Positions 26,382-36,600 of a stretch of 51,586 nt of DNA are shown here, in pieces. The notes under the pieces were generated by a model. The model saw nothing but the letters and a program-made list of their open reading frames with translations. It did not search any database and had not been told where the DNA came from. Each line of letters starts with the position of its first letter. Position 1 is the first letter of the stretch. The translations under genes and the position numbers were made by a program. Origin of the DNA: CAYOXD01 sp964407825 (GTDB taxonomy: Bacteria > Desulfobacterota > Desulfobacteria > Desulfobacterales > JAFDDL01); the NCBI GenBank assembly GCA_964407825.1, contig CAYOXD010000009.1:1-51586 (forward strand), in the 5' to 3' direction.

Positions 26382-26633
26382 TCATTCCGGGCCGGCAAGG
26401 GCCGACAGTTCGTCCTTCACCTCGTCTATGATGTCGTAAAACCACAACAGGTCTTCGATGGTCATGCGGCCCGCCTTGCGCTGACTTTCCTGTCCCTTCT
26501 TGTTGACGATCACCCGAGGGCCGATTTGCACCTTCGGCTCACCTTCGGCGTACTGGTTGATGGATATCAGGAGACCGGTTTCTTCACATCGCCATTGTTT
26601 CAGTACCTTGTCTTTGTTTGGATCGAAGGGCAT
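26382..26633 (-). CDS. small uncharacterised protein
   Basis: An 83-residue soluble protein beginning MPFDPNKDKVLKQWRCEETGLL and ending in an acidic helix (IEDLLWFYDIIDEVKDEL). GGAGG stands 9 bp before the ATG. It lies between glyS (41 bp upstream) and the nucleoside phosphorylase, all in one direction. One cysteine (Cys16) only, so a metal site is unlikely. I do not recognise it. Confidence 0.78.
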   Translation of the reverse strand: MPFDPNKDKVLKQWRCEETGLLISINQYAEGEPKVQIGPRVIVNKKGQESQRKAGRMTIEDLLWFYDIIDEVKDELSALAGPE

Positions 26634-26674
26634 GGGGTTGTTCCTCCATTATACGGCTGTATAGGATGCGCCGA

Positions 26675-28753
26675 TCAGGTCGAAATTTTCGAAAAGTCGG
26701 CAAACAGGGAGAATAGGGCCGATATCCGACCCAGCAGCGCCAGACGGTTGGCGCGGATGGCCGCATCTTCCGCCATCACCATCACCCCGTCGAAAAAGGC
26801 GTCCACCGCCTCCCGAAGGGAGGCGATCTGCCGCAAGGCCGCCTCGAACTGTCCGTTTGTCAGGCTGCCTTCCACCTGCCTGCCGACGGCTTGGTATTCC
26901 TGATACAGGTTGCCTTCACAGGGCGCCTCGAAGAGCGCCTCGTTCACGCTTTCGGGGATATCGGTTTCCGCTTTCTTGATGATATTCACCACCCGTTTGA
27001 AGGCAATGGCAAGGGGGTCGAAATCCGGCTCGGTCTTGAGCTTTTCAAGAGCGCGGACCCGGTCCCACACATCCGGTATCCGCTCCACGGAAACGGCAGT
27101 CACGGCCGACACCACATCCCTGGAGCAGCCGGCCTCCACGAGAAGCCCTGTCAGGCGGCTGCTGAAAAAGCCGGCCACTTTCTCCGCGATGGCGGCAGGG
27201 CGCTCCTCGGCCACCTCCCGGAAAAGCGCCGTGGCGGTCTTGATGAAATCCGTCAGGGAAAGGGGGAATTCCTTTTCCTGCAGAATCTGGAGGATGCCGA
27301 TGCTTTGGCGGCGAAGCGCGTAGGGGTCTGCGGCGCCGGTGGGGATGAGCCCGACGCTGAAGCAGCCGCAGATGGAGTCCATCTTGTCCGCAAGAGCCAC
27401 CAGGGCGCCGGGCAGGCTCCGGGGCAGGGTGCCGCCCGAGAAGCTCGGCTGGTAATGCTCCTCGATGGCGTTGGCCACGGCCTCGGGTTCGCCGGCGAGA
27501 CCCGCGTACACCCGTCCCATGGTGCCCTGAAGCTTGGGAAACTCGCCCACGATCTGGCTTACCAGGTCCGCCTTGCAAAGCATGGCGGCCCGCAGGGCAT
27601 GTCGTTTCACCTCCGGGTCCGCCTGGATTGCATCGGCCAGGTAAGCGGCGAGCGTGCCGATTCGGAGCACTTTGTCATGGACCGAGCCGAGTCTGGCCTG
27701 GAAGAGCACCTTATTTAACCGGTCCACCCAGGCCTCGAGGGATGTGGCCCGGTCGCTGCGGTAAAAGAAACGAGCGTCCTCCAGACGTGCGCGAAGCACG
27801 CGTTCGTGTCCCTTGGCCGAAAGGGCAGCGTCCCGGGTGGCCGTGTTGTTGACGGCGATAAAGTGCGGCAGCAGCTTTCCGGTTCCGTCCACGACGGCAA
27901 AGTATTTCTGGTGCTCCCGCATGGCGGTGATGAGGACTTCCTGTGGCAGCTCGAGAAAGCCGACATCGAAATTGCCCACCACCGGCACGGGGTATTCCAC
28001 GAGGTTGGTGACGGTATCCAGAAGCGGCGGGTCGTCCAGGACCCGGCCGCCGACACCGGCGGCGGCTTTTTCGACCGCGGCGGCGATGGTCTCTTTCCGC
28101 TCGCGGATGTCCGCGATGACAAGGCCGTCACGAAGGATTTCGGTGTAGGTCTCAGGAGACGAAATGGGCAACTGTTCCCGTCGCATGATACTGTGGCCCC
28201 AGCTCCAGGTGTCGCTTTCGATGTCCCCCAGGGAAAAGCGGATCGGTTTCGTGCCGAACAGCGCCAGAAGCGATTGGATGGGTCTTGCAAAGAGGACCTG
28301 ACCCTCTCCCCATCTCATGGTCTTGGGAAAGGGAATGGCACGGATGACATCTCCCAGCATGGCGGCCAGAAGGCTTTCCGTGGGGTGGCCCCCCTCGGTG
28401 GTGAGGGCGCAGACGTAGCGGCCCTTGGGGGTCTGCCTGACTTCCAGATCCCCGACGGCAAGCCCCATCTTCTCGGCGAATTTCACGGCGGCCACGGTGG
28501 GAGCGCCAACGGCGTCGAAGGCTGCTTTCTCCGGCGGCCCCAGGGTCTCGGTCCGGACCTCCGCCTGTTGTTCCTCCAGGTCCATCACGCGGATCGCCAG
28601 TCGCCGCGGGGTGCCGAAGGTTTCCGATGCGCCGTGATCGATGCGGGCCTGGGAGAGTTGTTTCAGGAGGGTTGCCTCCAGGGCGGCCAGGGCCGGCCCG
28701 ATATATCCGGCGGGGATCTCTTCGGCACCGATTTCAAGCAGTAAGGGTTTCAT
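26675..28753 (-). CDS. glyS: glycyl-tRNA synthetase beta subunit
   Basis: A 692-residue GlyS of normal length. It opens with LLEIGAEEIPAGYIGPAL, a typical beginning, and holds the central RxxxARFFYRSDR region (LRARLEDARFFYRSDR), the HD-like domain and a C-terminal anticodon-binding domain with VMAEDAAIRANRLALL. With GlyQ it forms the bacterial alpha2-beta2 enzyme that charges tRNA-Gly in the cytoplasm. Its AAAGGA site lies inside the last codons of glyQ, 3 bp away, so the two are translationally coupled. Confidence 0.97.
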   Translation of the reverse strand: MKPLLLEIGAEEIPAGYIGPALAALEATLLKQLSQARIDHGASETFGTPRRLAIRVMDLEEQQAEVRTETLGPPEKAAFDAVGAPTVAAVKFAEKMGLAVGDLEVRQTPKGRYVCALTTEGGHPTESLLAAMLGDVIRAIPFPKTMRWGEGQVLFARPIQSLLALFGTKPIRFSLGDIESDTWSWGHSIMRREQLPISSPETYTEILRDGLVIADIRERKETIAAAVEKAAAGVGGRVLDDPPLLDTVTNLVEYPVPVVGNFDVGFLELPQEVLITAMREHQKYFAVVDGTGKLLPHFIAVNNTATRDAALSAKGHERVLRARLEDARFFYRSDRATSLEAWVDRLNKVLFQARLGSVHDKVLRIGTLAAYLADAIQADPEVKRHALRAAMLCKADLVSQIVGEFPKLQGTMGRVYAGLAGEPEAVANAIEEHYQPSFSGGTLPRSLPGALVALADKMDSICGCFSVGLIPTGAADPYALRRQSIGILQILQEKEFPLSLTDFIKTATALFREVAEERPAAIAEKVAGFFSSRLTGLLVEAGCSRDVVSAVTAVSVERIPDVWDRVRALEKLKTEPDFDPLAIAFKRVVNIIKKAETDIPESVNEALFEAPCEGNLYQEYQAVGRQVEGSLTNGQFEAALRQIASLREAVDAFFDGVMVMAEDAAIRANRLALLGRISALFSLFADFSKIST

Positions 28754-28756
28754 AAT

Positions 28757-29641
28757 CTATCCTTTGTTCAACAGGGGAAAGCCCATCTCCTCCCGCTGAT
28801 GGAGGTATTTTTCCGCACAGGCCCGGGCCAGGTTGCGGATCCTTGCAATGTAGCCCGTACGTTCCGTTACGCTGATGGCGCCTCGGGCATCGAGCATATT
28901 GAAGGTATGGGAACATTTCAGGCAGTACTCGTAGGCCGGCAGTACCAGGGAGGCGGCGATGAGCTGCTTCGATTCGGCCTCGTAGGCATCGAAGAAGCCC
29001 TGGAGCTTCGCTACATCCGCCTTTTCGAAGTTGTGGGTGGATTGCTCCACCTCCTGGTGATGATGGACGTCCCCATAGGTTACCGTGTCGTTCCATTTGA
29101 GCTCGTAAACATTGTCGACCCCCTGCAGATACATGGTGATACGCTCCAGGCCATAGGTGATCTCCACGGGAATCGGGGACAGCTCGATGCTTCCAGCCAG
29201 CTGGAAATAGGTGAATTGGGTGATTTCCATGCCGTCCAGCCAGACCTCCCATCCCAGGCCCGAGGCGCCCAGCGTGGGGGATTCCCAGTCGTCCTCCACG
29301 AACCGGATATCATGGGCCAGAGGGTCGATGCCCAGCACCTTGAGACTCTCCAGGTAGAGCTGCTGCACATCCCCGGGGGACGGCTTGAGGAGTACCTGGA
29401 ACTGGTAGTAGTGCTGCAGGCGGTTCGGATTGTCCCCGTACCGTCCATCCGTGGGGCGGCGGGAGGGCTGCACGTAGGCCACGGCCCAGGGCTCCGGTCC
29501 GATGGACTTGAGAAGGGTCATGGGGTGAAAGGTCCCGGCCCCCACCTCCATGTCATAGGGTTGCACGAGCAGGCACCCCTGGCGGGACCAGTAGGTCTGA
29601 AGGTTCAGGATCACATCTTGAAAATTCATATTGAAGCCCAT
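28757..29641 (-). CDS. glyQ: glycyl-tRNA synthetase alpha subunit
   Basis: A 294-residue class II aminoacyl-tRNA synthetase alpha subunit. Clear family blocks are FQDVILNLQTYWSRQGC, the PYDMEVGAGTFHPMT motif, the AYVQPSRRPTDGRYGDNPNRLQHYYQFQ block (motif 2 region) and SGLGWEVWLDGMEITQFTYFQ. It makes glycyl-adenylate and works with GlyS. The ATG at 29641 lies very close to an AAAGGA; the ATG four codons later is the other option. The 5' region contains hexamer repeats, described separately. Confidence 0.97.
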   Translation of the reverse strand: MGFNMNFQDVILNLQTYWSRQGCLLVQPYDMEVGAGTFHPMTLLKSIGPEPWAVAYVQPSRRPTDGRYGDNPNRLQHYYQFQVLLKPSPGDVQQLYLESLKVLGIDPLAHDIRFVEDDWESPTLGASGLGWEVWLDGMEITQFTYFQLAGSIELSPIPVEITYGLERITMYLQGVDNVYELKWNDTVTYGDVHHHQEVEQSTHNFEKADVAKLQGFFDAYEAESKQLIAASLVLPAYEYCLKCSHTFNMLDARGAISVTERTGYIARIRNLARACAEKYLHQREEMGFPLLNKG

Positions 29642-29699
29642 CTTCCTTTAAAGTTTCTACCCGGACTGACAACGAATCGAGCACACTTATAATTTCCGG

Positions 29700-29735
29700 A
29701 TCGAAATCGGGATCGGGATCGCTATCGAAATCGTG
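29700..29735. repeat. degenerate ATCGNN hexamer repeat upstream of glyQ
   Basis: Six consecutive units of ATCGNN (ATCGAA, ATCGGG, ATCGGG, ATCGCT, ATCGAA, ATCGTG) occupy the 204-bp gap between glyQ and the GHMP kinase gene. A reversed copy (CGATCCCGATAG, 29744-29755) follows, so hairpins can form. No other feature is visible in this gap. Confidence 0.75.
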
Positions 29736-29845
29736 TCCGGTATTCGATCCCGATAGTCAATTGAGAGAGACAGTTTCTCAGATCGACAGTGCCGCGGTCG
29801 GCTCCTGACACCCTGCGCCCTCCCAGCTTGCGGTGGTTGCCCCCC

Positions 29846-30937
29846 CTACACGCGATTGCCCAGGCTGTCAATCCGGACGCCCGCGGGATCGATCGCGGTA
29901 TCCAGCAGGCGGGCACCCCGCCGGGTCCCGAGGATGTCCCGCCAGAGGGGGCGCAGCCGGCTGATCCGCTCCGGTTCGCCCAGGGCCCAGATGCAGCCAC
30001 CGGCGCCGGCCCCCGCGATTCTGGCGCCGCACCCGCAGGTACCGGCCGCAGTGGCCAGACGCATTCCCATATCATCCAGCACGTCCGGTGTCATCTGTCG
30101 TCGATGGGTCATTTCCCGTTCCATGGCATCGATGGCTTCCGGGAGGTCCATCCGTCCCAGAGCCGCCTGGAACCGGTGAACCTGCTTAACGATGTCCTGC
30201 CATCGGTCCCGGGTTTCTCCGGACAGGAACTGACTCACCCAGCGGCTGTTGACATCCTTGGATTCATGGGGGATGCCACAGTAGGCCACCAGCAGGCGCT
30301 CTGAAAGCGGTTTCAGGGCATCGGAATCCAGAAGGGCGGTCCGTTCAAAGGGCCGGCCCCCAGGGTCCGCCTTCCAATACCAGGCATTGACACCGCCGAA
30401 GGCGGCTGCCAGCTGATCCTGGGTGCCGCAGGGGACACCTGCCACGCTCTCTTCGAGGGCATGGGCCAGCAGCGCGATGCGCGTCCGGTCGAGGGCGGAT
30501 GTCCCCTCCACGCGGACAAGGGCTGCGTCCAGTGCCGCCACCAGGGCCACAGCCGCGACAGAGGAGCCCCCCAGGGCGCTTCTGGGCGGTGAACTCGACT
30601 CGATCCGTACATGAACCCCTTCCGCCCGAAAATAGGCCGCCACCGCGAACATCAACCCCAGCGGGTGATGAAAGGGCACACTATCCAATGGAAAAGCGGC
30701 GCTGTCAAATCCTTTTGAGCTCACCTGGATCATGCCCGGCTCAAAGGGGAACAGGGTGACCCGGGTCCGAAGGCTCAGGGCCATGTTGACGGTGGCGGGG
30801 CAAAGGTAGCCCAAGGCCAAGTAGAGGGAACGGATGTCGAGGGTGCCGCCCATGTCGATCCGGCAGGGGGCGGAACTCGATATGGGCCCCGTTTGCAGAA
30901 GGCCACTCAGGGCGCCCTCCTTTCCAAAAATGCGCAT
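29846..30937 (-). CDS. GHMP-family small-molecule kinase
   Basis: A 363-residue kinase. The phosphate-binding motif is PPRSALGGSSVAAVALVAAL (about 115-135), and the C-terminal GHMP motif is CGARIAGAGAGGCIWALG. The N-terminus (APCRIDMGGTLDI) resembles sugar kinases of the HddA/galactokinase type, which phosphorylate a sugar or sugar phosphate with ATP in the cytoplasm. The substrate cannot be told by eye; a heptose phosphate or uronic acid kinase are options. AAGGAGG lies 10 bp before the ATG. It is 65 bp downstream of recO. Confidence 0.88.
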   Translation of the reverse strand: MRIFGKEGALSGLLQTGPISSSAPCRIDMGGTLDIRSLYLALGYLCPATVNMALSLRTRVTLFPFEPGMIQVSSKGFDSAAFPLDSVPFHHPLGLMFAVAAYFRAEGVHVRIESSSPPRSALGGSSVAAVALVAALDAALVRVEGTSALDRTRIALLAHALEESVAGVPCGTQDQLAAAFGGVNAWYWKADPGGRPFERTALLDSDALKPLSERLLVAYCGIPHESKDVNSRWVSQFLSGETRDRWQDIVKQVHRFQAALGRMDLPEAIDAMEREMTHRRQMTPDVLDDMGMRLATAAGTCGCGARIAGAGAGGCIWALGEPERISRLRPLWRDILGTRRGARLLDTAIDPAGVRIDSLGNRV

Positions 30938-31002
30938 TTGGGTCGTGCCTCCTTCCTCGCTTCAGTTTCTCCGAGTCCCCTCAACCGCTGCGCCAAAGGC
31001 CC

Positions 31003-31782
31003 TTAGCCATCCGCATGGTCCCGTATTCTCTCCAGAAAGGTAAGGCTCTTCGGCTTTTTCCCCAAATGGTAGGGCAAAAAGGTCTCCAGCAGGGTCTGAG
31101 CCTCTCTGAGTACCTGGGGCAGGCAGCGGATGCGGGCCACCTGGCTCAGGGGGACCCGTTCCATCCACTGGAGCTGGCGCACGGTGCCCTTGGTGAGGGA
31201 GAGGGTCGTAGCGGGCTGACGGGCGCATCGGCCACAGGTCATCCGCCCGGTTCTTACATCAAAGGCCAGTCGCTCTCCCACGATCTCGGCCACCCCTTGT
31301 CCGCAGACGTGGCAACGGGAAAGGGCGGGGGACAGACCCGCCAGCGAGAGAAATTTTACCTGAAAGGCCATGGACAGCACGAGAGGCGGAATCCTGCCCT
31401 CATCGAGGCTGATCAGCGCCTGGCGCAGCAGATGGTACAGGTGGAGCTGCGGTTTTCCCTCCTCGCACCACTGGGTTGCGATTTCGCCCCAGTAGCTGGC
31501 AAGGGCGGTGCGGGTCACGTCGGGCCCCAATCGGGGCAGGGCCCTGTCCAGGGTCGCCTCCTGAAGGATGGGAAGACCCGCCCGCCTGCCATCGGTCCAA
31601 ACGATCTGAACCAGGGAAAAGAGCCCCAGCAGCCCCCCAAAGCGTTTGACGCTGCGTTTTGCAGATTTTCCCATGACTGTCAACTTGCCATGACTCCGGG
31701 TAAGAAAGGCGATGATGAGATCGTAATCACCGTAGTCGGTCCGGCGGAGCAAAATGGCGGGAGATGAAAACGTCGTCGGCAT
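31003..31782 (-). CDS. recO: DNA repair protein RecO
   Basis: A 259-residue RecO. The N-terminal OB fold begins with the characteristic SPAILLRRTDYGDYDLIIAFLTRSHGKL, followed by the helical domain and a C4 zinc site (CHVCG...CGRC, about 170-200). RecO loads RecA onto SSB-coated single-stranded DNA with RecR. AAGGGGG stands just before the ATG. It lies 21 bp after the RodZ-like gene in the mfd-led cluster. Confidence 0.94.
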   Translation of the reverse strand: MPTTFSSPAILLRRTDYGDYDLIIAFLTRSHGKLTVMGKSAKRSVKRFGGLLGLFSLVQIVWTDGRRAGLPILQEATLDRALPRLGPDVTRTALASYWGEIATQWCEEGKPQLHLYHLLRQALISLDEGRIPPLVLSMAFQVKFLSLAGLSPALSRCHVCGQGVAEIVGERLAFDVRTGRMTCGRCARQPATTLSLTKGTVRQLQWMERVPLSQVARIRCLPQVLREAQTLLETFLPYHLGKKPKSLTFLERIRDHADG

Positions 31783-31803
31783 GAACCCCCTTCGAGCGAC
31801 GGG

Positions 31804-32568
31804 CTACCGGCCGTGGCGCCGAGGCAGCCAAAGCGTGATCGTTTGTCCGGTTTTACCGGGTACCGGCACCTCTTTGTCATCGAACATCAGGACGACGCCC
31901 CCGGCGTTTCCGATCAGCAGATTGAAATCCCGGGTTGCCGACAGTTTGAGCTGATCCCCCGCATGCAGGGTATACTTGCGGGGCATCTTTCCATCGATAA
32001 TCACCTTCATCCAGGTTTCCGCCACGGCCCTTACGGTCAGGTGATGGATCGCAACGGGCGAGACCGGTGCCATTGGGGCGGGGGGCTTCTCCTGCGCCGA
32101 CGACACTGCGGCCGGCCGGTTTACCAGGGGCGGCTTTTCTATCCGGTCTGGATGGTGCATGAGGGCGGCAGGGACAAGGATCAGACAGGCCAGAACCGTC
32201 AGGCCCCCCATGATCCAGAACCAGAATCTGCGGCCGGATCGGGTCGAGTCTGTCCTGTGCCGAACCGGCCGACGATGAAGGCGACAATGGGCCTGGTACC
32301 GCTGGAGGATATCATCGGGATCGGTCCCCAGCACGCCGGCATAGGACCTCAGGAAACCCTTGACGAACACCTCATCGGGAAGTCCGGCATGATCTTCGGC
32401 CTCCAGGAACCTAAGGATGCCCCGCGTGATGCAGGTTTCCGAGGCGACCGCTTCCAGGGTGATTCCCTTTTCCTGGCGGAGCGCCTTCAGGTATCGGCCG
32501 AAGGACAGGGCATCCTCTGCCTCTGCCTGTTCATGGGTATGGCCAGGGCCGCCGGTCTTCTCGTCCAT
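31804..32568 (-). CDS. RodZ-like helix-turn-helix membrane protein
   Basis: A 254-residue protein with a cytoplasmic Xre-type helix-turn-helix domain (about 23-91: GRYLKALRQEKGITLEAVA), a basic stretch, one transmembrane helix (about 114-136), a proline-rich linker and a C-terminal beta domain (DUF4115: VRAVAETWMKVIIDGK...LLIGNAGGVVLMFD). This is the architecture of RodZ, which ties MreB to the envelope and controls rod shape. The start lies 1 bp after the stop of the SurA-like gene, so the two are coupled. Confidence 0.88.
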   Translation of the reverse strand: MDEKTGGPGHTHEQAEAEDALSFGRYLKALRQEKGITLEAVASETCITRGILRFLEAEDHAGLPDEVFVKGFLRSYAGVLGTDPDDILQRYQAHCRLHRRPVRHRTDSTRSGRRFWFWIMGGLTVLACLILVPAALMHHPDRIEKPPLVNRPAAVSSAQEKPPAPMAPVSPVAIHHLTVRAVAETWMKVIIDGKMPRKYTLHAGDQLKLSATRDFNLLIGNAGGVVLMFDDKEVPVPGKTGQTITLWLPRRHGR

Positions 32569-32569
32569 A

Positions 32570-33622
32570 TCACTGGATAATTTTTATGTGTGCATGCTTG
32601 CGAAGGCCCTCGATCCACTCCTTCCTGCGCTTTTGGGAGAACTTCACCATCAGCTTTTTCCGGATGGTGTTCGAGACACTCGCCAAGGGAACAGGCGGTT
32701 TCTTGATGAGCTCGTTCAGGTACAGGATCTGATATCCCTGGGTGGATTCCAGGATAGGCGTGTATTGGCCCGGGGCCAGTTTCGCAACGGCGTTCTTCAA
32801 TCGGGGCGCCAAGTCCTCCAGGTGAAAGCGTCCCAGTTCCCCACCGTCTGCCGCGTATTGGGGGTCCGCGAAGCGCTGGACCACCTGGGGAAAGGCTTTT
32901 CCCTGCTTCAGGGCGGCCAGGGCCGCCTTCATTTTGTCGAGCGCTGCCTGCCTTTCATCCTGCGGCGCGTAGGACGGGGCTTCGATCATGAGATGGCTTA
33001 AATCGTATTCCGTTCCTCCCTTGAACTCTTCCGCGTGATGATTGTAATAGTTTCGAATGTCGTCATCGGTGATGACGATTCGGGAATTGACTTCAATTCG
33101 TTCGATCCGGCCAATCAGGATCTGTTCCCGATAGTTGTTGCGAAACTCGGCCATGGTCATCCCCTGCTGGGCTAGGGCCTTTCGGAGCGTTTCATCGGTC
33201 AGCTGATTGATCTGCTTCATCCGTTCGATGGCCGCGTCCACATCCTTCTCGCTGACGGTCATGCCGAATCGCTTTGCCTCCTGAAGTATCAGCTTCTGGT
33301 TGATCAGGTTGTTCAAGAGGATCTGCCGCCGGTTGTAGAGGATCTTCTGGATCTGCTCCGGTGGTCGCCCCGATCGTCGCAGCTCCTCATAGAGGGGGGC
33401 GAGCATTTTGTTGAGATCCTGATAGACAATGATGTCATCGTTCACCACGGCGACAATCCGGTCGACGAGGTGGGGCTTGCTTGAAGGGAGGGGGGGGGCT
33501 GAGATCGCCGATGATGCCATAGAGGCAATGGCCAGCGCGCAAAGAAGCGCCCCTGCCGCCCATCGGGCCGCGTGACCTGCCTTGAGAGGATGAGATTGGT
33601 TTTTTTTCAATTTGGAATCCAT
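32570..33622 (-). CDS. periplasmic SurA-like peptidyl-prolyl isomerase/chaperone
   Basis: A 350-residue protein. A cleavable signal peptide (about 1-42: basic start, ALLCALAIASMASSAISA) is followed by a SurA N-terminal domain (HLVDRIVAVVNDDIIVYQDLNKML, RRQILLNNLINQKLI) and one parvulin domain ending in DGGELGRFHLEDL...LESTQGYQILYL. SurA escorts outer-membrane proteins through the periplasm. Only one rotamase domain is present, versus two in E. coli SurA. It sits between mfd (57 bp) and the RodZ-like gene. Confidence 0.91.
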   Translation of the reverse strand: MDSKLKKNQSHPLKAGHAARWAAGALLCALAIASMASSAISAPPLPSSKPHLVDRIVAVVNDDIIVYQDLNKMLAPLYEELRRSGRPPEQIQKILYNRRQILLNNLINQKLILQEAKRFGMTVSEKDVDAAIERMKQINQLTDETLRKALAQQGMTMAEFRNNYREQILIGRIERIEVNSRIVITDDDIRNYYNHHAEEFKGGTEYDLSHLMIEAPSYAPQDERQAALDKMKAALAALKQGKAFPQVVQRFADPQYAADGGELGRFHLEDLAPRLKNAVAKLAPGQYTPILESTQGYQILYLNELIKKPPVPLASVSNTIRKKLMVKFSQKRRKEWIEGLRKHAHIKIIQ

Positions 33623-33679
33623 ATTTCTTTAATCCCCGAAAGCCGGAAGGCATTAGAAACATGCCGATTTTAAAGGTGG

Positions 33680-36600
33680 TCAGCCGTTAACATGTCGATG
33701 GATATCTTTCAACAGGTTTTTGACCATGGCCAGGGCGCCGGCCGCCTCGTTCGGCCGCAGGTTTACCTTCAGGCCCTGATCGGGCGTGAAGCGATAGCGG
33801 TCCGGATCCTTTGAAACCAGATCCACCAGTGCCAGGGGCCGCCTCTGGTGCATCTGGGAAAACTGGAGCATCAGCAGCGGGCCCTTCAAATCCAGGCGCC
33901 GCACGCCTGCCTTGATGCACAGGACCCGCATCAGAATCTTGAGGAGCAAATTGGTTGCCTCTGCCGGCGGGGCGCCGAACCGGTCCTGGAGCTCCGCCTT
34001 GAATGCAGAGATCTCCCTCGGCTCGGTCAGTTTCGACAGCCGTCTGTAGACCGCCAGACGCTGGTCGATGTTCGGGATGTAGTCCTCTGGAATATAGGCT
34101 GAGAGTGTTAAATTGATCTCTGGCTCCAGGGGTTCCGTCACCGGTTGCCCCTTGAGTTCGCTGATGGCATTTTCCATGAGTTGGAGAAACATGTCATAGC
34201 CCACCGCGGCAATGTGGCCCGACTGAGACGAGCCCAGGATGGTGCCGCCTCCGCGGATCTGCAAGTCGTTCATGGCGATCTGAAAGCCCGATCCCAGATC
34301 GCTGTGCTCCATGAGCACCTTGAGCCGTTTCCGGGCATCGGTCCCCATGACCGAATCGGGGGGAATGAAGAGGTAGGCGTAGGCCTGCTCGTCGGATCTT
34401 CCCACACGGCCGCGCAGCTGGTAGATCTGCGAAAGACCGAAACGGTCTGCCCGGTTGATGAGGATGGTGTTGGCTGTGCCGACATCCAGGCCCGATTCGA
34501 TGATGGTGGTGCAGACCAGGAGATCCAGCTCCCGGTTCAGGAAGCGGAACATGACCTTTTCTAGGGTCTCCTCGGGCATTTGGCCATGGGCGATGCCCAG
34601 CCGGATCCGGGGCACCAGGTTTTGGATACGCTGGGCCATGGCCTCGATGGTGGCCACATGATTATGGACGAAAAAGATCTGCCCACCGCGGTCGAGTTCC
34701 TTTTTGATGGCCTCCGTGATGGTGACGTCATCGGGCTCGCAGACATAGGTGACGATGGGGTGACGCTGCTCGGGCGGGGTTGAAATGATGCTGATGTCCC
34801 GGATGCCCACCATGGACAGGTGCAGGGTGCGGGGGATGGGTGTGGCGGTCAGGGCCAGCACATCCACCGTGTGCCGCAGCTTTTTGAGTTTTTCCTTGTG
34901 TTTGACGCCGAAGCGCTGCTCCTCGTCCAGGACGATCAGCCCCAGATCCTTGAAGGCGATATCCTTGGAAAGGAGCCGGTGCGTGCCCACCACGATGTCG
35001 ATTTTGCCGGATTTCAGGTCCTCCACGATGCGCCGCTGCTCCTTTGGGGCCCGGAAGCGGCTGAGGCATTCCACGAAAAACGGGTAACGCTCGAAACGCT
35101 CGGCGAAGGTCTTGAAGTGTTGTTCGGCAAGCACCGTGGTGGGGACCAAGACCGCCACCTGCTTGCCGCTGTTGGCTGTCAGAAAGGCGGCCCGGAGGGC
35201 CACCTCGGTTTTCCCGTATCCGACATCCCCGCACACCAGCCGGTCCATGGGCTGGTCCTGGGCCATATCCGCCAGGACCTCGTCGATGGCCTTCATCTGG
35301 TCGGAGGTCTCCTCATAGGGAAAGGCGGTCTCGAATTCCCTGAAGGTCCGGTCAAGGGCAGTGAAGGCGGTGCCTTGCTCCACCTTGCGGGCGGCGTAGA
35401 GCTTCAGCAGCTCACCGGCCATTTTCTCGGCGGAACGTTTTACCTTCTGCCGGATGCGTTCCCAGGAGGTCCCGCCGAGCTTGTCCAGTACCGGTGTGAC
35501 AGCGTCAACGCCGATGTATTTCTGAATCATGTTCATCCGGTCCACCGGCAGGTAGAGCTTGTCCTTGTCCCGGTAGGTGATGAGGAGAAAGTCGTTGGTG
35601 TGGCCTTCCAGGGTCAGCTTGGTCAGTCCCTCGTACTGGCCGATGCCATGCTGCCGATGGACCACCAGGTCACTCTGCTTCAGGTCCGACAGTTCCAGGA
35701 GCTGGGTTCGGGCAGTGGTTGTTGCGGGTTTGCGTCTGCGTCGGCCACCGCCGAATATCTCGTCCTCCGTGATGGCGGCCAGTTCCGCCTCCTGCCAGAC
35801 GAAGCCCCCCGAGAGCGCGCCGATGCAGATGAAAAGCCCCTCCCTGGGGCGGGCGGTCGCCGGAAAGTCCGCGCGGGGTTCCGGTTCGATCCCGTAAGGG
35901 GTCAGAAGCGCGCGCAGGCGGTCGGCCTGGGAGCGGCTGCGGCAGACGAGAAGCCGTGTCCTTCCTGCCTCACCGTGGGTGTGAATCCATTGGATCAGGG
36001 GTTCCAACAGGAATTCATCGCCCCGGGCGGCTTTCAGCGCGAGGCGCACCTCGGCGTTATCCCCGGTATGAAAGCGCATCCGGGGCCTGGTATCCGCCTG
36101 GCCAGGGGCGTCCGGATCCGCCGACGGCGTTGGCGCTGAGACAAGCCCGCCCGTGGTCAAAAAGGTTCGATTCCCCAGAATGTCCATCAATTCCTGCCAG
36201 GAAAGATAGAGGCGCTCTGGAGGGGTGCATAAGCGCGGTTCCTGGCAGGCGGTTTGATAGTGGGCCTGTACCCGCTGGTTCAGCGATTCGGCGGCCTGGC
36301 GGAGGGCCTCTGGCTCCAAAAGGATGAACAGGGTGTCGGTGGGGGTGTAATCGAAGAGGGTGTCCATTTCCGGGTATATCATGGCGGATAGACTCTCAAT
36401 GCCCGGAAAGGGCCCGCTGGATTTGATCCGGTCCACCAGGGTACGGATCTGGGTGACGGGGAGATTCTGTTCGGCACCCCGTTTCCGGATTCGCTGGAGT
36501 ACCTCGTCCAGGGCCTCCACGTTGAGAACGATTTCCCGCGCCGGCAGGATGATGGCCTCGTCGATGGGCTGGGTGGAACGTTGGGTGGCGGCGGAAAAGA

